Origin: Candidatus Rifleibacteriota bacterium
Lineage (GTDB): Bacteria > Muiribacteriota > Ozemobacteria > Ozemobacterales > Ozemobacteraceae
DNA: 64,000 bases
Assembly: GCA_012517355.1 (NCBI GenBank)
Contig: JAAYVD010000160.1
Location: 1 to 64,000 of the forward strand
Direction: 5' to 3'
Each line of letters starts with the position of its first letter. The stretch's first letter is position 1. Shown piece after piece: positions 25,183 through 33,328 of this stretch. The notes beneath the pieces were generated by a model. That model had not been told where the DNA came from. It saw only the letters and a list, made by a program, of their open reading frames with translations, and made no database searches. A program made the position numbers and the translations under genes.

Positions 25183-25778
25183 GTCATCGACGCCGTGGCC
25201 TGACCGTGACCGAACTTCTGGTGGTCCTCGCCCTGCTGGGCGTTTTGACCCTGGGCCTCTTTCACGTCTCCCGCAGTTTTTTCCGGCAGTATTTCCAGAT
25301 CGAGAATTCCCTCACCCTCATGTCAGAGGCCGGGATCTTTTTCAGCCGGCTCGGCCAGGATGTCCTGACGGCCACCGGAGACCCCGCCGCCTGCCAGGAT
25401 CTCTTCCGGTTGCAGGTGTCTGCCACCGACTCCTGGACCCTGACCTTCGAGCGCTATGCGGAGGGGAAGATCGCCACGGTGACCTATTCGCAAAAGGGCA
25501 ACGAGATCGTGCGCGAATGTCAAGGGCAGACCCAGGCCTTCACGTTTTCCGGATCCGTGGTCCTGCACCGTCTCGAACCCGAGCTGTTCGACCCGTCACC
25601 CGGGGAGATCGCTCCCCGTGTCTGGCTCAATGTGATCATGACGGTCACCACCGACTCTCCCGGCCAACTGGTCCCCGGCAAGGGCATCAGGTTCAGCCGT
25701 CTGTTCTTCCCCACCTTCTTCAATCGGCGCTTGAACAGTTCCTGGATCGACAACAGCCGGTTCACGATCGGACCCTGA
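25179..25778 (+). CDS. Prepilin-type N-terminal methylation protein (GspJ/PilW-like)
   Basis: A 199-residue protein with the leader MSHRRRG, cleavage G^LTVTELLVVLALLGVL and Glu at mature position 5. Size and position after the GspI-like gene suggest a GspJ/PilW-type minor pseudopilin, but only the N-terminal signature is clear. It is the last gene of the apparent sigma/anti-sigma/pseudopilin operon. The 250-bp gap that follows contains the next ECF-type promoter. Confidence 0.8.
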   Translation: MSHRRRGLTVTELLVVLALLGVLTLGLFHVSRSFFRQYFQIENSLTLMSEAGIFFSRLGQDVLTATGDPAACQDLFRLQVSATDSWTLTFERYAEGKIATVTYSQKGNEIVRECQGQTQAFTFSGSVVLHRLEPELFDPSPGEIAPRVWLNVIMTVTTDSPGQLVPGKGIRFSRLFFPTFFNRRLNSSWIDNSRFTIGP

Positions 25779-25942
25779 CCCTTCCTGCTCCTGACCCGAG
25801 CCGCCTCCGGCCCCTGCAGTATGCTCCGTGGACGATCTGCTCCGCCTCCGCCCTTTTCGCTCCGGGACGGCCTTCCCCAGCTTCGGGCCGTTCTCTTTCC
25901 CTGATGACGACGGTTCCCGTGATGGCGATGGTTTCCGGAAAG

Positions 25943-25974
25943 ATTTTTCAACCGCCTCCCCGGGAGGGCCGTAA
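25943..25974 (+). promoter_or_regulatory. ECF-type promoter, copy 2
   Basis: A T-tract and CAACC (ending 25953), 16 bp, then CGTAA (25970-25974), about 55 bp before the exported-protein gene at 26030. Same layout as the promoter of the sigma operon. Confidence 0.65.
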
Positions 25975-26029
25975 TGAATGGCCGAGAAGTCCGGCTGAAC
26001 AAAACCACTTCATCAGAAGGAGAACGCAT

Positions 26030-26986
26030 ATGAGTCACCCTCACCGCCTGGTCTCCGTCCTCATTGGCCTGATGCTGGTCGCGGGGGCCACCTTCGGGGC
26101 CGACCCGGTCGACGATCTGATGAACTCCTCGTCGGGGACGGAAGCATCCTCCGCCACAGCAATCGCCTCTCCCAGCGGGACCGTCTCCTCCTCGGGGACT
26201 TCGGATATCGGCGACGGCCTGACTCCGGCGGAAAGAGGCAACGCCATGAGGGAACTGGCCGCCGTGTATGAGACCCTGACCGACGAACAGAAGGCGTCGC
26301 TGTTCACCAATACGCTCCGCATGTTCAACCGGGATCGCGTCTTTTTCCTGCGGCTGTGCGCCACCGGCCGCTTCGCCCACGCCCGAAACATCATCGAAAA
26401 GTGGCTCGGGATCCTCTCTTCCCAGATGGGAAAGGATTTCTTCGCCTCTCTGGGCTACGGCGCGGAGGATGTCAGAAAGGCCCTCGAGGAGGCCTACACG
26501 CTGTTGAATTCCCAGGCGAATGGTGATGACACGGCCTCGTCCGCCACGAGCATCATGGCTTCGGCCACCATCATGCTCTACCAGGAGGAACTGGGAATCT
26601 ATGAAGCGGAGAAGGCCGCCGCCGAAGCCGCCACCCCCGGCAGTCTCGAACAGTTCAACCACCTGCAGGCCATGGGGGATCTGGCCTTTCGCTGGATGAC
26701 CATCACCACCAGGGACGCCACCGCCGCCAAGGCGCTGAAGAGCCTCGGGTATACCATGCCGGCCGATGCCCGGAACGCCCTCGATACCGCCATCAAGACG
26801 CAGGTTGACCAGATCCTGACGGATGCCGCCGCCCAGACCCTGACCGGCCAGGTCCTGGACGATTTCGAAGCCTGGGCCAAGAAGAACCCGTATGTCGTGA
26901 ACTTCTGTGTCAAAACCTACGGCGCCGGATTCTGGGCAAAGTTCGATGCCCTTCAGAGTTCCCTGCGCGAAGGTTCATCCAACTGA
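26030..26986 (+). CDS. Exported protein of unknown function, putative ECF target
   Basis: A 318-residue protein with a signal peptide (LIGLMLVAGATFGA, cleavage near residue 24), a Ser/Thr-rich stretch and an otherwise helical body with no recognised domain. It has one isolated cysteine in the N-terminal half and one near the C-terminus. ATG 26030 follows AGAAGGAGAA, a strong ribosome site. An ECF-type promoter lies about 55 bp upstream and a perfect 13-bp hairpin follows the stop, so it is probably a single-gene transcript. An abundant structural or cell-surface role is possible but unproven. Confidence 0.8.
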   Translation: MSHPHRLVSVLIGLMLVAGATFGADPVDDLMNSSSGTEASSATAIASPSGTVSSSGTSDIGDGLTPAERGNAMRELAAVYETLTDEQKASLFTNTLRMFNRDRVFFLRLCATGRFAHARNIIEKWLGILSSQMGKDFFASLGYGAEDVRKALEEAYTLLNSQANGDDTASSATSIMASATIMLYQEELGIYEAEKAAAEAATPGSLEQFNHLQAMGDLAFRWMTITTRDATAAKALKSLGYTMPADARNALDTAIKTQVDQILTDAAAQTLTGQVLDDFEAWAKKNPYVVNFCVKTYGAGFWAKFDALQSSLREGSSN

Positions 26987-26998
26987 GATTGGCTCGAG

Positions 26999-27032
26999 GC
27001 AACCGGCCCGGGCCCCAAGCCGGGCCGGTTGC
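26999..27032 (+). terminator. Perfect 13-bp stem-loop
   Basis: Arms 26999-27011 and 27020-27032 pair perfectly around an 8-base loop, 13 bp after the stop of the preceding gene. No T-run follows. Confidence 0.65.
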
Positions 27033-27118
27033 CATGACGGAAGGGCTCCCCAGGGAGTTTCCCCTGGCCTGGCCCGCCCCGGTGACTTGATGCCGTTGAG
27101 GCAGTCGAGGGAGGAGAC

Positions 27119-27838
27119 ATGCGAAAAATGTTCATGGGGGTGATCCTGATGGTTGGAATGGGCTCGGGGTGCTGGGCGGACCTGGCGGAGGCGGAACGGG
27201 CCATGATGCGCTACGATTTCGCCACCGCCCGGAGCATCCTCCTGCCCATGGCCGAGGCGGGAGACCCTCGGGCCCAGGTCCTTCTCGCCGACGTGGCCAG
27301 CCTGAACTACCCGGGGGACCCCGTCGAGGTGGAGAAATGGCTGCGGAAAGCCGCCGCGCAAGGGGATGCCGAGGGCCAGAGGCGGTTGTCCATCTTCCTC
27401 GGGAGATCCAAATCCTCGGAGGCCCTCGAATGGCTGGAGCGTTCGGCCGCCCAAGGCAATGCCTCCGCCCTGACCGATCTTGGCGTGAAACTGACGTATG
27501 GCGAGGACTGCCCGATCGATTTCCAGAAAGCCGCCCGATGCTTCGCCCAGGCTGCCGCCACCGGTGACGGCATCGCCCAGGCCTGGTATGGGGATTGCTT
27601 CCGCCTCGGCCAGGGGGTGCCCCCCGACGATGAGCGGGCGTATTTCTGGCTGAAACTGGCGGTCGACCGCGATGAGCGGGTCCGGGGAAAGGATTGGGAG
27701 CGGGACCTTGGGCGCATCGCCAGCCGTCTTTCCCAGTCCCAACGGGACCGCCTGGACAAGGAAGTCAGCGAGTGGCAGCCCTCTTCCTCTGCCCCCCCGC
27801 CTGATACCGACCCAGCCTCCTCCCCCAGCCGGAAGTAG
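27119..27838 (+). CDS. Exported Sel1-repeat (TPR-like) protein
   Basis: A 239-residue protein. A signal peptide (core FMGVILMVGMGSG) is followed by Sel1-type helical repeats: AEAGDPRAQVLLADVA, KAAAQGDAEGQRRLS, RSAAQGNASALTDLG and AAATGDGIAQAWYGD, ending in ERAYFWLKLAV. Such repeats mediate protein-protein contacts, often in the periplasm. The C-terminus is Ser/Pro-rich. No ECF-type promoter was seen before it. A 10-bp perfect hairpin lies about 130 bp after the stop. Confidence 0.85.
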   Translation: MRKMFMGVILMVGMGSGCWADLAEAERAMMRYDFATARSILLPMAEAGDPRAQVLLADVASLNYPGDPVEVEKWLRKAAAQGDAEGQRRLSIFLGRSKSSEALEWLERSAAQGNASALTDLGVKLTYGEDCPIDFQKAARCFAQAAATGDGIAQAWYGDCFRLGQGVPPDDERAYFWLKLAVDRDERVRGKDWERDLGRIASRLSQSQRDRLDKEVSEWQPSSSAPPPDTDPASSPSRK

Positions 27839-27965
27839 CAAAGCGGGGGGGCCGGATGCCCGCGCCCTCACCACCAGAGTTGCCACTTCCGGCTTCCCTT
27901 GCCGCGCCATTCCGTCAGTGAGGTGGGTTCCTTGTCTGAGACGGGTTCCCGAACCCGCCAAAGTT

Positions 27966-27988
27966 CCCCCGGGATGCCATCCCGGGGG
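27966..27988 (+). terminator. Perfect 10-bp hairpin with 3-base loop
   Basis: CCCCCGGGAT and ATCCCGGGGG pair around GCC, between the Sel1 gene and the next promoter. No T-tract; a terminator role is probable from position. Confidence 0.45.
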
Positions 27989-28090
27989 CGGTCAGGCGAT
28001 GTCAGGAACATCCCCTCGGGTGACCGCCGCTGACATGGGCCATCAGAGCGGCCCGAAGCCCTTTTCCAGGCTGGAAGATTTTTTTCTGAT

Positions 28091-28123
28091 TTTTTTTCAA
28101 CCGGGCCTGGAAGGGCGTCGTTA
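28091..28123 (+). promoter_or_regulatory. ECF-type promoter, copy 3
   Basis: A long T-tract and CAACC (28098-28102), 16 bp, then CGTTA (28119-28123). It rules out the earliest in-frame start (28123) of the gene that follows. Confidence 0.7.
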
Positions 28124-28224
28124 TGTTGGGCGGAACTCAACGCTACGGAGGTGCGGTCATGCAAACCCGTCAGCAACCTCAGAGCCCACACGGCGACAAA
28201 AAAATCAGCATGGAGGTGACCCCG

Positions 28225-28878
28225 ATGTCTCTCCCGAAGCGCGCGGATTTCCTGAAGGTGCTCGCCCTGGCGATGATGTGCCTTCTCCTGACCGGTGCCT
28301 GCGCCTGGGCGGGCCCGTTCGACGACGAGACGATCACCGTGGCCGATGTGGCGGGGGCCTCCGCCGCCGGGGCCGGGCACAAGGCGCTCGGTTCATCCTC
28401 CTCCCGGAGCGCACAGAGTGGCGCAACCGTGTGCGGAACCCTCAAGGATCCTGACGGGACCGTTTTGCGGAAGAGTCTTCGGGTGTATCTCTGGAACAAG
28501 GAACGGGCCTTCGAGATCACCACGGATTCCGGTTCCTTCCAGGTGCAGGGGATCCCCGCCGGCGAGTATTGGATGGACCTGTTCGTCGTGGGTGGCCGCG
28601 GTGGTGCTTCGGCGAGGATCGCCAAGTTCTATACGAAGTTCGAGAGGGGGACGCAGGAGTTGGACTTCGTGCTGCCCAAGGACAATGCCGCGGACCAGCG
28701 GGGGCGGGTCGAGAAAGCCACCGCAGGGGGAGAAAATCCGACGGCGGCCTCCCATTCCCGCGAGAAGAACAAATCGGCGGTTGCCGATGAGCCCACCCAG
28801 AAGACCGGTTCGACGGGGTTCCTGAAGAAGGGTGACGAACTGGGCCGGTCCATCGGCGCCAATCCCTACGAGTGGTGA
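28225..28878 (+). CDS. Exported protein with a carboxypeptidase-regulatory-like beta domain, putative ECF target
   Basis: A 217-residue protein. A signal peptide (MSLPKRAD, core LALAMMCLLLTG, cleavage near AWA) precedes a small beta-sandwich of the CarboxypepD_reg/SpaA-like kind (GTLKDPDGTVL...TTDSGSFQVQGIPAGEYWMDL). The C-terminal half is Lys/Glu-rich and probably disordered. Two starts have good ribosome sites. ATG 28159 (GGAGGTG) would add 22 residues before the signal. ATG 28225 (GGAGGTGA) places the basic residues right at the signal core and is preferred. An ECF-type promoter lies about 100 bp upstream. Confidence 0.75.
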   Translation: MSLPKRADFLKVLALAMMCLLLTGACAWAGPFDDETITVADVAGASAAGAGHKALGSSSSRSAQSGATVCGTLKDPDGTVLRKSLRVYLWNKERAFEITTDSGSFQVQGIPAGEYWMDLFVVGGRGGASARIAKFYTKFERGTQELDFVLPKDNAADQRGRVEKATAGGENPTAASHSREKNKSAVADEPTQKTGSTGFLKKGDELGRSIGANPYEW

Positions 28879-28927
28879 AGAAGGCCTGCACCGATCAACC
28901 AGGGGTGTTTCGAGGGAAGGTAGGCGG

Positions 28928-28964
28928 AAGGGGCTTGTCCGGGCGCAAGACGGAAGGCCCCTTT
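28928..28964 (+). terminator. Probable terminator
   Basis: AAGGGGC (28928-28934) pairs with GCCCCTT (28957-28963) with an additional TTG/CAA pairing inside; a short T-run ends the right arm. It lies 50 bp after the stop of the preceding gene. Confidence 0.4.
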
Positions 28965-29038
28965 GCCCATTCCCGCCCCTTCGGGTATCATGGCCTGGGC
29001 TCCGGTCTCGGTCCCAAATCCTTCTGTCGGGGTGAACC

Positions 29039-30265
29039 ATGAAGCGTGCCGTGATGCTCCTGGCCTGCTGGGCGATGGTTTCGCCCGCCGCCGTTGGGCA
29101 ACCATTTCCCCCGGGGTCGCCCGGTCGATCGGGTCCGGGGGCCACCTTTCAACAGATGGAGGGTCGACCGACCGGTCCGGGGCGTGAGGACCCGGCGGTC
29201 ATCGAGGAGCGGATCCGGGTGTTCCTGGAAAAGAACAAGGAAAAAGGCTGCCGGGGCGAAAAGGACCACCTGGGGCGGACCCAGGTGTTCGATGCCGAGG
29301 GCCGAAACATCACGTTCCAGGTGATCGGCAATGGGCCTTCGGGTTTCCCACCCAGGGAGGGGCGGGGGGGCGGTCCGGGCTTCCCGGGTTCCCCGGGTTC
29401 CCCGGGTTCCCCGAACCCCCAGGGCGATCGCTCGGCGGTGGGGCCTTTTGGCACCCTGCTCATGACCACCCTGGAGGAGTTTTCCCGCCTGGATACGGAC
29501 AAGGATTCCTCTCTCTCAACGGAGGAATTGGCGAGTGCTTCCGGGGAGGCCCTCCGGAAGATGCTTCAAGACCACGATGGGGATGGCAACAAGTGCCTTT
29601 CCCTGGCCGAGCTTTGCCGGGGTCTCCGGGCCAGCGAGAAGGAGGTCCACTCGGCGTTTTTCCAGCGAATCGTTGCCAAGCTCGATGTCAACGGCGATGG
29701 CAGGATCGAGGCCAAGGAGCTCGATGACCGCCCCCCCTCCCCGGAGATCCTGGAAAGCCTGGCCGCCATCGATGCCGACGCGGATGGCTCGCTGTCGCCC
29801 GCGGAACTGGAAGTCCTGAAGGGGTATGTCAACCTGGTCCTGCAGAAGCAGAGATTCACCCTGGATGCCCAGTTGGTGGGAAAACCCTGGGATCAGGTGA
29901 ACCAGCTTCCCCACAAGGCCAGGAATACGTTCTTCCTGGCCGATGCGAACCAGGACCGGAATCTGACCTCCGAAGAATTTCGGGGGTATCTCGTCGATAC
30001 CCTCGGGGAAATCCCCGGCAACATCGTTTTCAAGCAGCTTCCCTTGCCGGCACCCTCCCCGAATGGTCCCTTCACCAGGCTGGCGGAAAGGTGCCGGCAA
30101 CAGGCTGGCGCGGCCGCAGGCCAGCCGGTGATTGGCGGCCGCCCCACCGGTCAGCCATCCCCGGGAAATGTCCCGGCGCCCAATCTCCCTGGGAGGAACC
30201 CGGAAACCGCTCAGGAAAAGGCCCTGCAACGGCTCATCGGGAACGACCGCGAACTCCTCTGGTGA
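29039..30265 (+). CDS. Secreted EF-hand calcium-binding protein, paralogue of the 18.8-kb gene
   Basis: A 408-residue protein with a signal peptide (core AVMLLACWAMV, cleavage near AVG-Q), a Gly/Pro segment with a short GSPGSP repeat (nt 29395-29415) and up to five EF-hand loops: DTDKDSSLSTEE, DHDGDGNKCLSLAE (irregular), DVNGDGRIEAKE, DADADGSLSPAE and DANQDRNLTSEE. The block after the last loop (FRGYLVDTLGEIPGNIV...PLPAP) and the terminal DRELLW match the paralogue at 18849-19916. The two genes flank the ECF region, and both probably act outside the cytoplasm. A hairpin starts directly after the stop. Confidence 0.85.
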   Translation: MKRAVMLLACWAMVSPAAVGQPFPPGSPGRSGPGATFQQMEGRPTGPGREDPAVIEERIRVFLEKNKEKGCRGEKDHLGRTQVFDAEGRNITFQVIGNGPSGFPPREGRGGGPGFPGSPGSPGSPNPQGDRSAVGPFGTLLMTTLEEFSRLDTDKDSSLSTEELASASGEALRKMLQDHDGDGNKCLSLAELCRGLRASEKEVHSAFFQRIVAKLDVNGDGRIEAKELDDRPPSPEILESLAAIDADADGSLSPAELEVLKGYVNLVLQKQRFTLDAQLVGKPWDQVNQLPHKARNTFFLADANQDRNLTSEEFRGYLVDTLGEIPGNIVFKQLPLPAPSPNGPFTRLAERCRQQAGAAAGQPVIGGRPTGQPSPGNVPAPNLPGRNPETAQEKALQRLIGNDRELLW

Positions 30266-30286
30266 CCCCTGACCGAGCGTCAGGGG
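30266..30286. terminator. Hairpin between convergent genes
   Basis: CCCCTGAC (30266-30273) and GTCAGGGG (30279-30286) pair perfectly around a 5-base loop, right after the EF-hand stop and before the stop of the convergent STAS gene. Confidence 0.6.
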
Positions 30287-30307
30287 GAATGAGCCCCTGC
30301 TATCGGG

Positions 30308-30646
30308 TCACCCCAGAACGATCCGGGCTTCCGAGGAGGTCACGATTCTCGGCACGAGGGCCAGGAGGCCGGCGGCTTCGAAGGTCCGTCGTTGCAGCAC
30401 GCTCAGGTCGGCGAACCACAGGTCCGTCCCCTTTTCGGCGGCCAGTTCGATGGTCTCGATCAACCGGGCGAGGCCGGTGGAATTGACGATCGGACAATCC
30501 ACGAACGACAGGACGAGGGTGCCACGCCCCAGCGAGGCCTGTTCCTCGACCTTGCGCTTGATCGCTTCCCCGTAGGCTTTGTCGATGTACCCCTTCGGGA
30601 CCAGCAACACACCCTTGGCCAGGATTTCCAACCGGATTTCCGACAT
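30308..30646 (-). CDS. STAS-domain protein (anti-sigma-factor antagonist type)
   Basis: A 112-residue single STAS domain. It has the SpoIIAA-like order of strand, helix and the segment CPIVNSTGLARLIE, where the Ser in NSTG is the usual phosphorylation site. In partner switching such proteins are phosphorylated by an anti-sigma kinase and dephosphorylated by SpoIIE-type phosphatases. Three of the latter are encoded at 7.8-18.6 kb, but the pairing is inference. ATG 30646 is preceded by GAGGAAAA; it starts 11 bp after the stop of the HEAT-repeat gene, so the two are co-transcribed. Confidence 0.85.
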   Translation of the reverse strand: MSEIRLEILAKGVLLVPKGYIDKAYGEAIKRKVEEQASLGRGTLVLSFVDCPIVNSTGLARLIETIELAAEKGTDLWFADLSVLQRRTFEAAGLLALVPRIVTSSEARIVLG

Positions 30647-30657
30647 GCGCTTTTCCT

Positions 30658-32841
30658 CTACCTTTCGAATGCCGCCGTTCCCGAGGCCTCGATCCATCGC
30701 TGGAAGTCGAGCATGGGTACGCCGTAGACCTTGACCTTGCAAGGGGTTCCGACCAGGCGGACCGGTTCCCCCTTCTTCCGCGGGGGGAACCCGCCCGGAC
30801 ACATGATGCGAAACTTCCCTGCCCCGGTTTGCACCACCAAGGATTTCCGGTCTTTGGCCATGGACAGCAGGGTGCCGGACACCTCGACCGGGCCGGTGGC
30901 GATCGCCGGTTCGACGGGGGCCGCCATCCTCACCTGGGCGGGCGGATGGTCGGTGGGCGCCGCCCCGAACATCAGCCGGCCGATCAGCAGCAGGAAGATC
31001 GTCGCCGCGAGAACCACGCCGATGGAGCGGGCGTTCTGCACCAGGACGGCCCCTGCCGCCAGGGCGACCTCCTTCCAGGCCGGCTCGGGCGCTGTGGCGG
31101 GGGCAGGGCGGTTGATGGTCTTGACGATTTTCGCCAGGGATTCCACTCCCGGTTGTGCCGCCGGCGGGCGGGGAACCACCGCTTCCAGGATCTCGGGGAG
31201 CGGAAGGAGGGGAAATGTTGCCAGGAGGCGGAGGGATTCGTAGACGGACTTCACCAGTTCGGAGGTGACGATCTTGCCATCCTGGCGATGGGATTGCTTC
31301 AGGATCAGTTCGTTCAGGAGGGCGGACGACGGGTTGTTGACCAGGAACAGCTCGATCGTCTCGCGGATTTCCTTGTGCAGCTTCTGGTCGAGCTTTTCCA
31401 GGAGGAGCGGCACCACCAGTTCGGTTTCCATGAGGAAGGCGAGTTTCATGCCCTCCTGTTGCATCCGCAGTTCCGGGGCAAACAGCAGGAGCCTCAGCTC
31501 GCGCAGCAGATCACGGGGGTCGATCGATTCCGCCAGCATCAGGCCTCGCAGGCGGACCCGGGCGTCGTCGTGCCGCAGCAGTTTCTGCAGATGGAGGAGG
31601 AGAAGCTCCTGATTCCTCTTGCGGAGCTCCTCGACGGCTTCGATCACCGTTTCCGGGTTGGTGGAATCCAGCTTCCTCACCAGGGAATCGGGATCCGGAG
31701 CGGGGGAGGGCCGAGGAGGGGCGGACGGGGCGGGGCTGGAGGCCGGGGCTGGGCTGGAGGCTGGCGCGGGGCTGGAGGAGGGCGCCGGGCTGGAGGCCGG
31801 GGTTGCGGTGGCCGCCCCCGTCGGGGTGCTGGGGGCGGTGGCCGGTGGTGGACCCGGGGCAACCGCCCCTTCTTCCCCCGGGGGTTGCCTGCCTCGCTCC
31901 GCCAGCCGGCGTTGCTTGTCCCGGACCATCCCGTCGAGTTGTTCCGCTGGACTTCGCTCGGGGGGAACGAGGCCGGCCAGCTGGGCGGCCTTGAGGATCG
32001 AAACGGCCAGATCCTGCAGGAAGGTGGCCCGGTTTCCCCTGATCCGGGTGGCCAGCATGCAGATCTGGATGGCCATCTCGGGATCAGGATTGGTGATGGC
32101 CAACAGTCCCGCGAGTTCCAGGGCTTCCCGGTCCGTCTCGTACAGCAGCAGCCTGAGAACGGCCAGCGCGATCTGGTTGAAATCGAAGGTGAAGGCGGTG
32201 TGCAACGCCATGATCCGCTCTTCCGGGTTGTCGGAGGCCAGCGACTCGCGCAGCAGCCGCCCGGCCTCCTCCGGTACGAGTCGTTCCAAGGCCTTCAGGG
32301 TTTCGAGCCGGACGCGGGGATCGGGGCTTTTCAACATTTCCGGCAGATACCCGATGAGGCTCTGGGGATCCTTGGCGATGATGATGCCCAACGCCAGCGA
32401 ACGGACGGCATTCCAGGGATGGTTCAGGAACGGCAGCAGGCCGGGGACGTCCGTCTTCTCCGTCCACCCCCGGGCTCTCTCGAGAAGCCCGCACAGGATC
32501 TGGGGATCCTGTTCCCGGGGTAACCAGTCGCGGATCAGGCTTTGTTCGGCGGGTCCCAGTCCCTGCTGGGGGAGGCCCCGCAGCAGGTTCCACCGGTCGG
32601 CGCGCCCCTTTTCCCAGGCGTGGGCATCGAGGGTGGCCTCCCCGCCTGGGGGAGGCTCCAGAATCTGTTGCAGCAGGCGCTGGGTTTCCCCGTCCGTCTC
32701 CAGTTCCCACAAACGATGGATCTGCTCGCGGCGGGTTTCCGAAAGGTCATGCCCGGTCACCAGGTCCAGGGCGGCCAGACGACGGCGGCTCACCGAAGGC
32801 GAGGCGAGTTCCCGGATCAGGATTTCCTGGTATTCCTGCAT
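30658..32841 (-). CDS. HEAT-repeat protein with a C-terminal membrane helix
   Basis: A 727-residue protein. The N-terminal half is made of HEAT-like helical repeats (for example PFLNHPWNAVRSLALGII, MLKSPDPRVRLETLKALERL and LASDNPEERIMALHTAF). A Pro/Ala/Ser linker near residues 345-390 includes repeated SSPAP units. A second helical repeat block follows, then one transmembrane helix (GVVLAATIFLLLIGRLMF) and a short C-terminal domain (LVVQTGAGKFRIMCPGG...VKVYGVP). It is probably a scaffold at the inner membrane. ATG 32841 follows CAGGAA; upstream in-frame starts lie in repeat sequence. Co-transcribed with the STAS gene. Confidence 0.75.
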   Translation of the reverse strand: MQEYQEILIRELASPSVSRRRLAALDLVTGHDLSETRREQIHRLWELETDGETQRLLQQILEPPPGGEATLDAHAWEKGRADRWNLLRGLPQQGLGPAEQSLIRDWLPREQDPQILCGLLERARGWTEKTDVPGLLPFLNHPWNAVRSLALGIIIAKDPQSLIGYLPEMLKSPDPRVRLETLKALERLVPEEAGRLLRESLASDNPEERIMALHTAFTFDFNQIALAVLRLLLYETDREALELAGLLAITNPDPEMAIQICMLATRIRGNRATFLQDLAVSILKAAQLAGLVPPERSPAEQLDGMVRDKQRRLAERGRQPPGEEGAVAPGPPPATAPSTPTGAATATPASSPAPSSSPAPASSPAPASSPAPSAPPRPSPAPDPDSLVRKLDSTNPETVIEAVEELRKRNQELLLLHLQKLLRHDDARVRLRGLMLAESIDPRDLLRELRLLLFAPELRMQQEGMKLAFLMETELVVPLLLEKLDQKLHKEIRETIELFLVNNPSSALLNELILKQSHRQDGKIVTSELVKSVYESLRLLATFPLLPLPEILEAVVPRPPAAQPGVESLAKIVKTINRPAPATAPEPAWKEVALAAGAVLVQNARSIGVVLAATIFLLLIGRLMFGAAPTDHPPAQVRMAAPVEPAIATGPVEVSGTLLSMAKDRKSLVVQTGAGKFRIMCPGGFPPRKKGEPVRLVGTPCKVKVYGVPMLDFQRWIEASGTAAFER

Positions 32842-32943
32842 GCGTTCCTGGCTGTTCGACGTTCTCCCGCCGACCCTGGCAGCGGGGAGGGGCGGGGGAA
32901 AGTATAACACTCCCATGCGCCTCTGGCCGAAGTGGTTTCCCCC

Positions 32944-33240
32944 CTTCTCCTGTTCCTCTTTCCTGGAATCCTCTTTCTCGCTCATTTGTCTTCGGAATGC
33001 GTTATTCCTCAGGCAAGATCCGTGTTCTTCCTCTATTGGTGGTGCCCCGCTCGCCCCTTCCCCAGTTTCTCCCTTTCTCCTGTTCTTTTTTCCTGAAATC
33101 CTCTTTCTCGCTCATTTGTCTTCGGAATGCGTTATTCCTCAGGCAAGATCCGTGTTCTTCCTCTATTGGTGGTTCCCCGCTCGCTCCTTCCCCAGTCTCT
33201 CCCCTTCTCCTGTTCCTCTTCCCTGAAATCCTCATTCCTC
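32944..33240. repeat. 130-bp tandem repeat (two full units and a partial third)
   Basis: CTCTTTCTCGCTCATTTG starts at 32971 and again at 33101, and TGTTCCTCTT-type words recur at 32951, 33081 and 33211, giving a period of 130 bp. Units are over 90 percent identical by eye. Each contains GGAATGCG...TTATTCC and a GATCCGTGTTC...TTGGTGGT segment. Base use is more T-rich on this strand than the neighbouring genes. It fills the gap upstream of the HEAT gene and downstream of the protease gene. No coding role is supported. Confidence 0.85.
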
Positions 33241-33270
33241 TTTCCCGCTCCCTTCCAGATCCACCAATGA

Positions 33271-33301
33271 AAAGCCCCCAGGCCGCTAGGGGCCCGGGGG
33301 C
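33271..33301 (-). terminator. Intrinsic terminator of the clostripain-like gene
   Basis: On the minus strand GCCCCCGGGCC and GGCCTGGGGGC form an 11-bp stem with one wobble around a 6-base loop, followed by TTTTC. It lies 28 bp after the stop. Confidence 0.75.
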
Positions 33302-33328
33302 GCAGGAAAACGGGATCGTGAAGGCGGT

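Noticed and set aside
32944-33240. 130-bp repeat considered as CRISPR or coding repeat
   Set aside because: No spacers, and frames through it lack starts and homology; the translated pieces are low-complexity.
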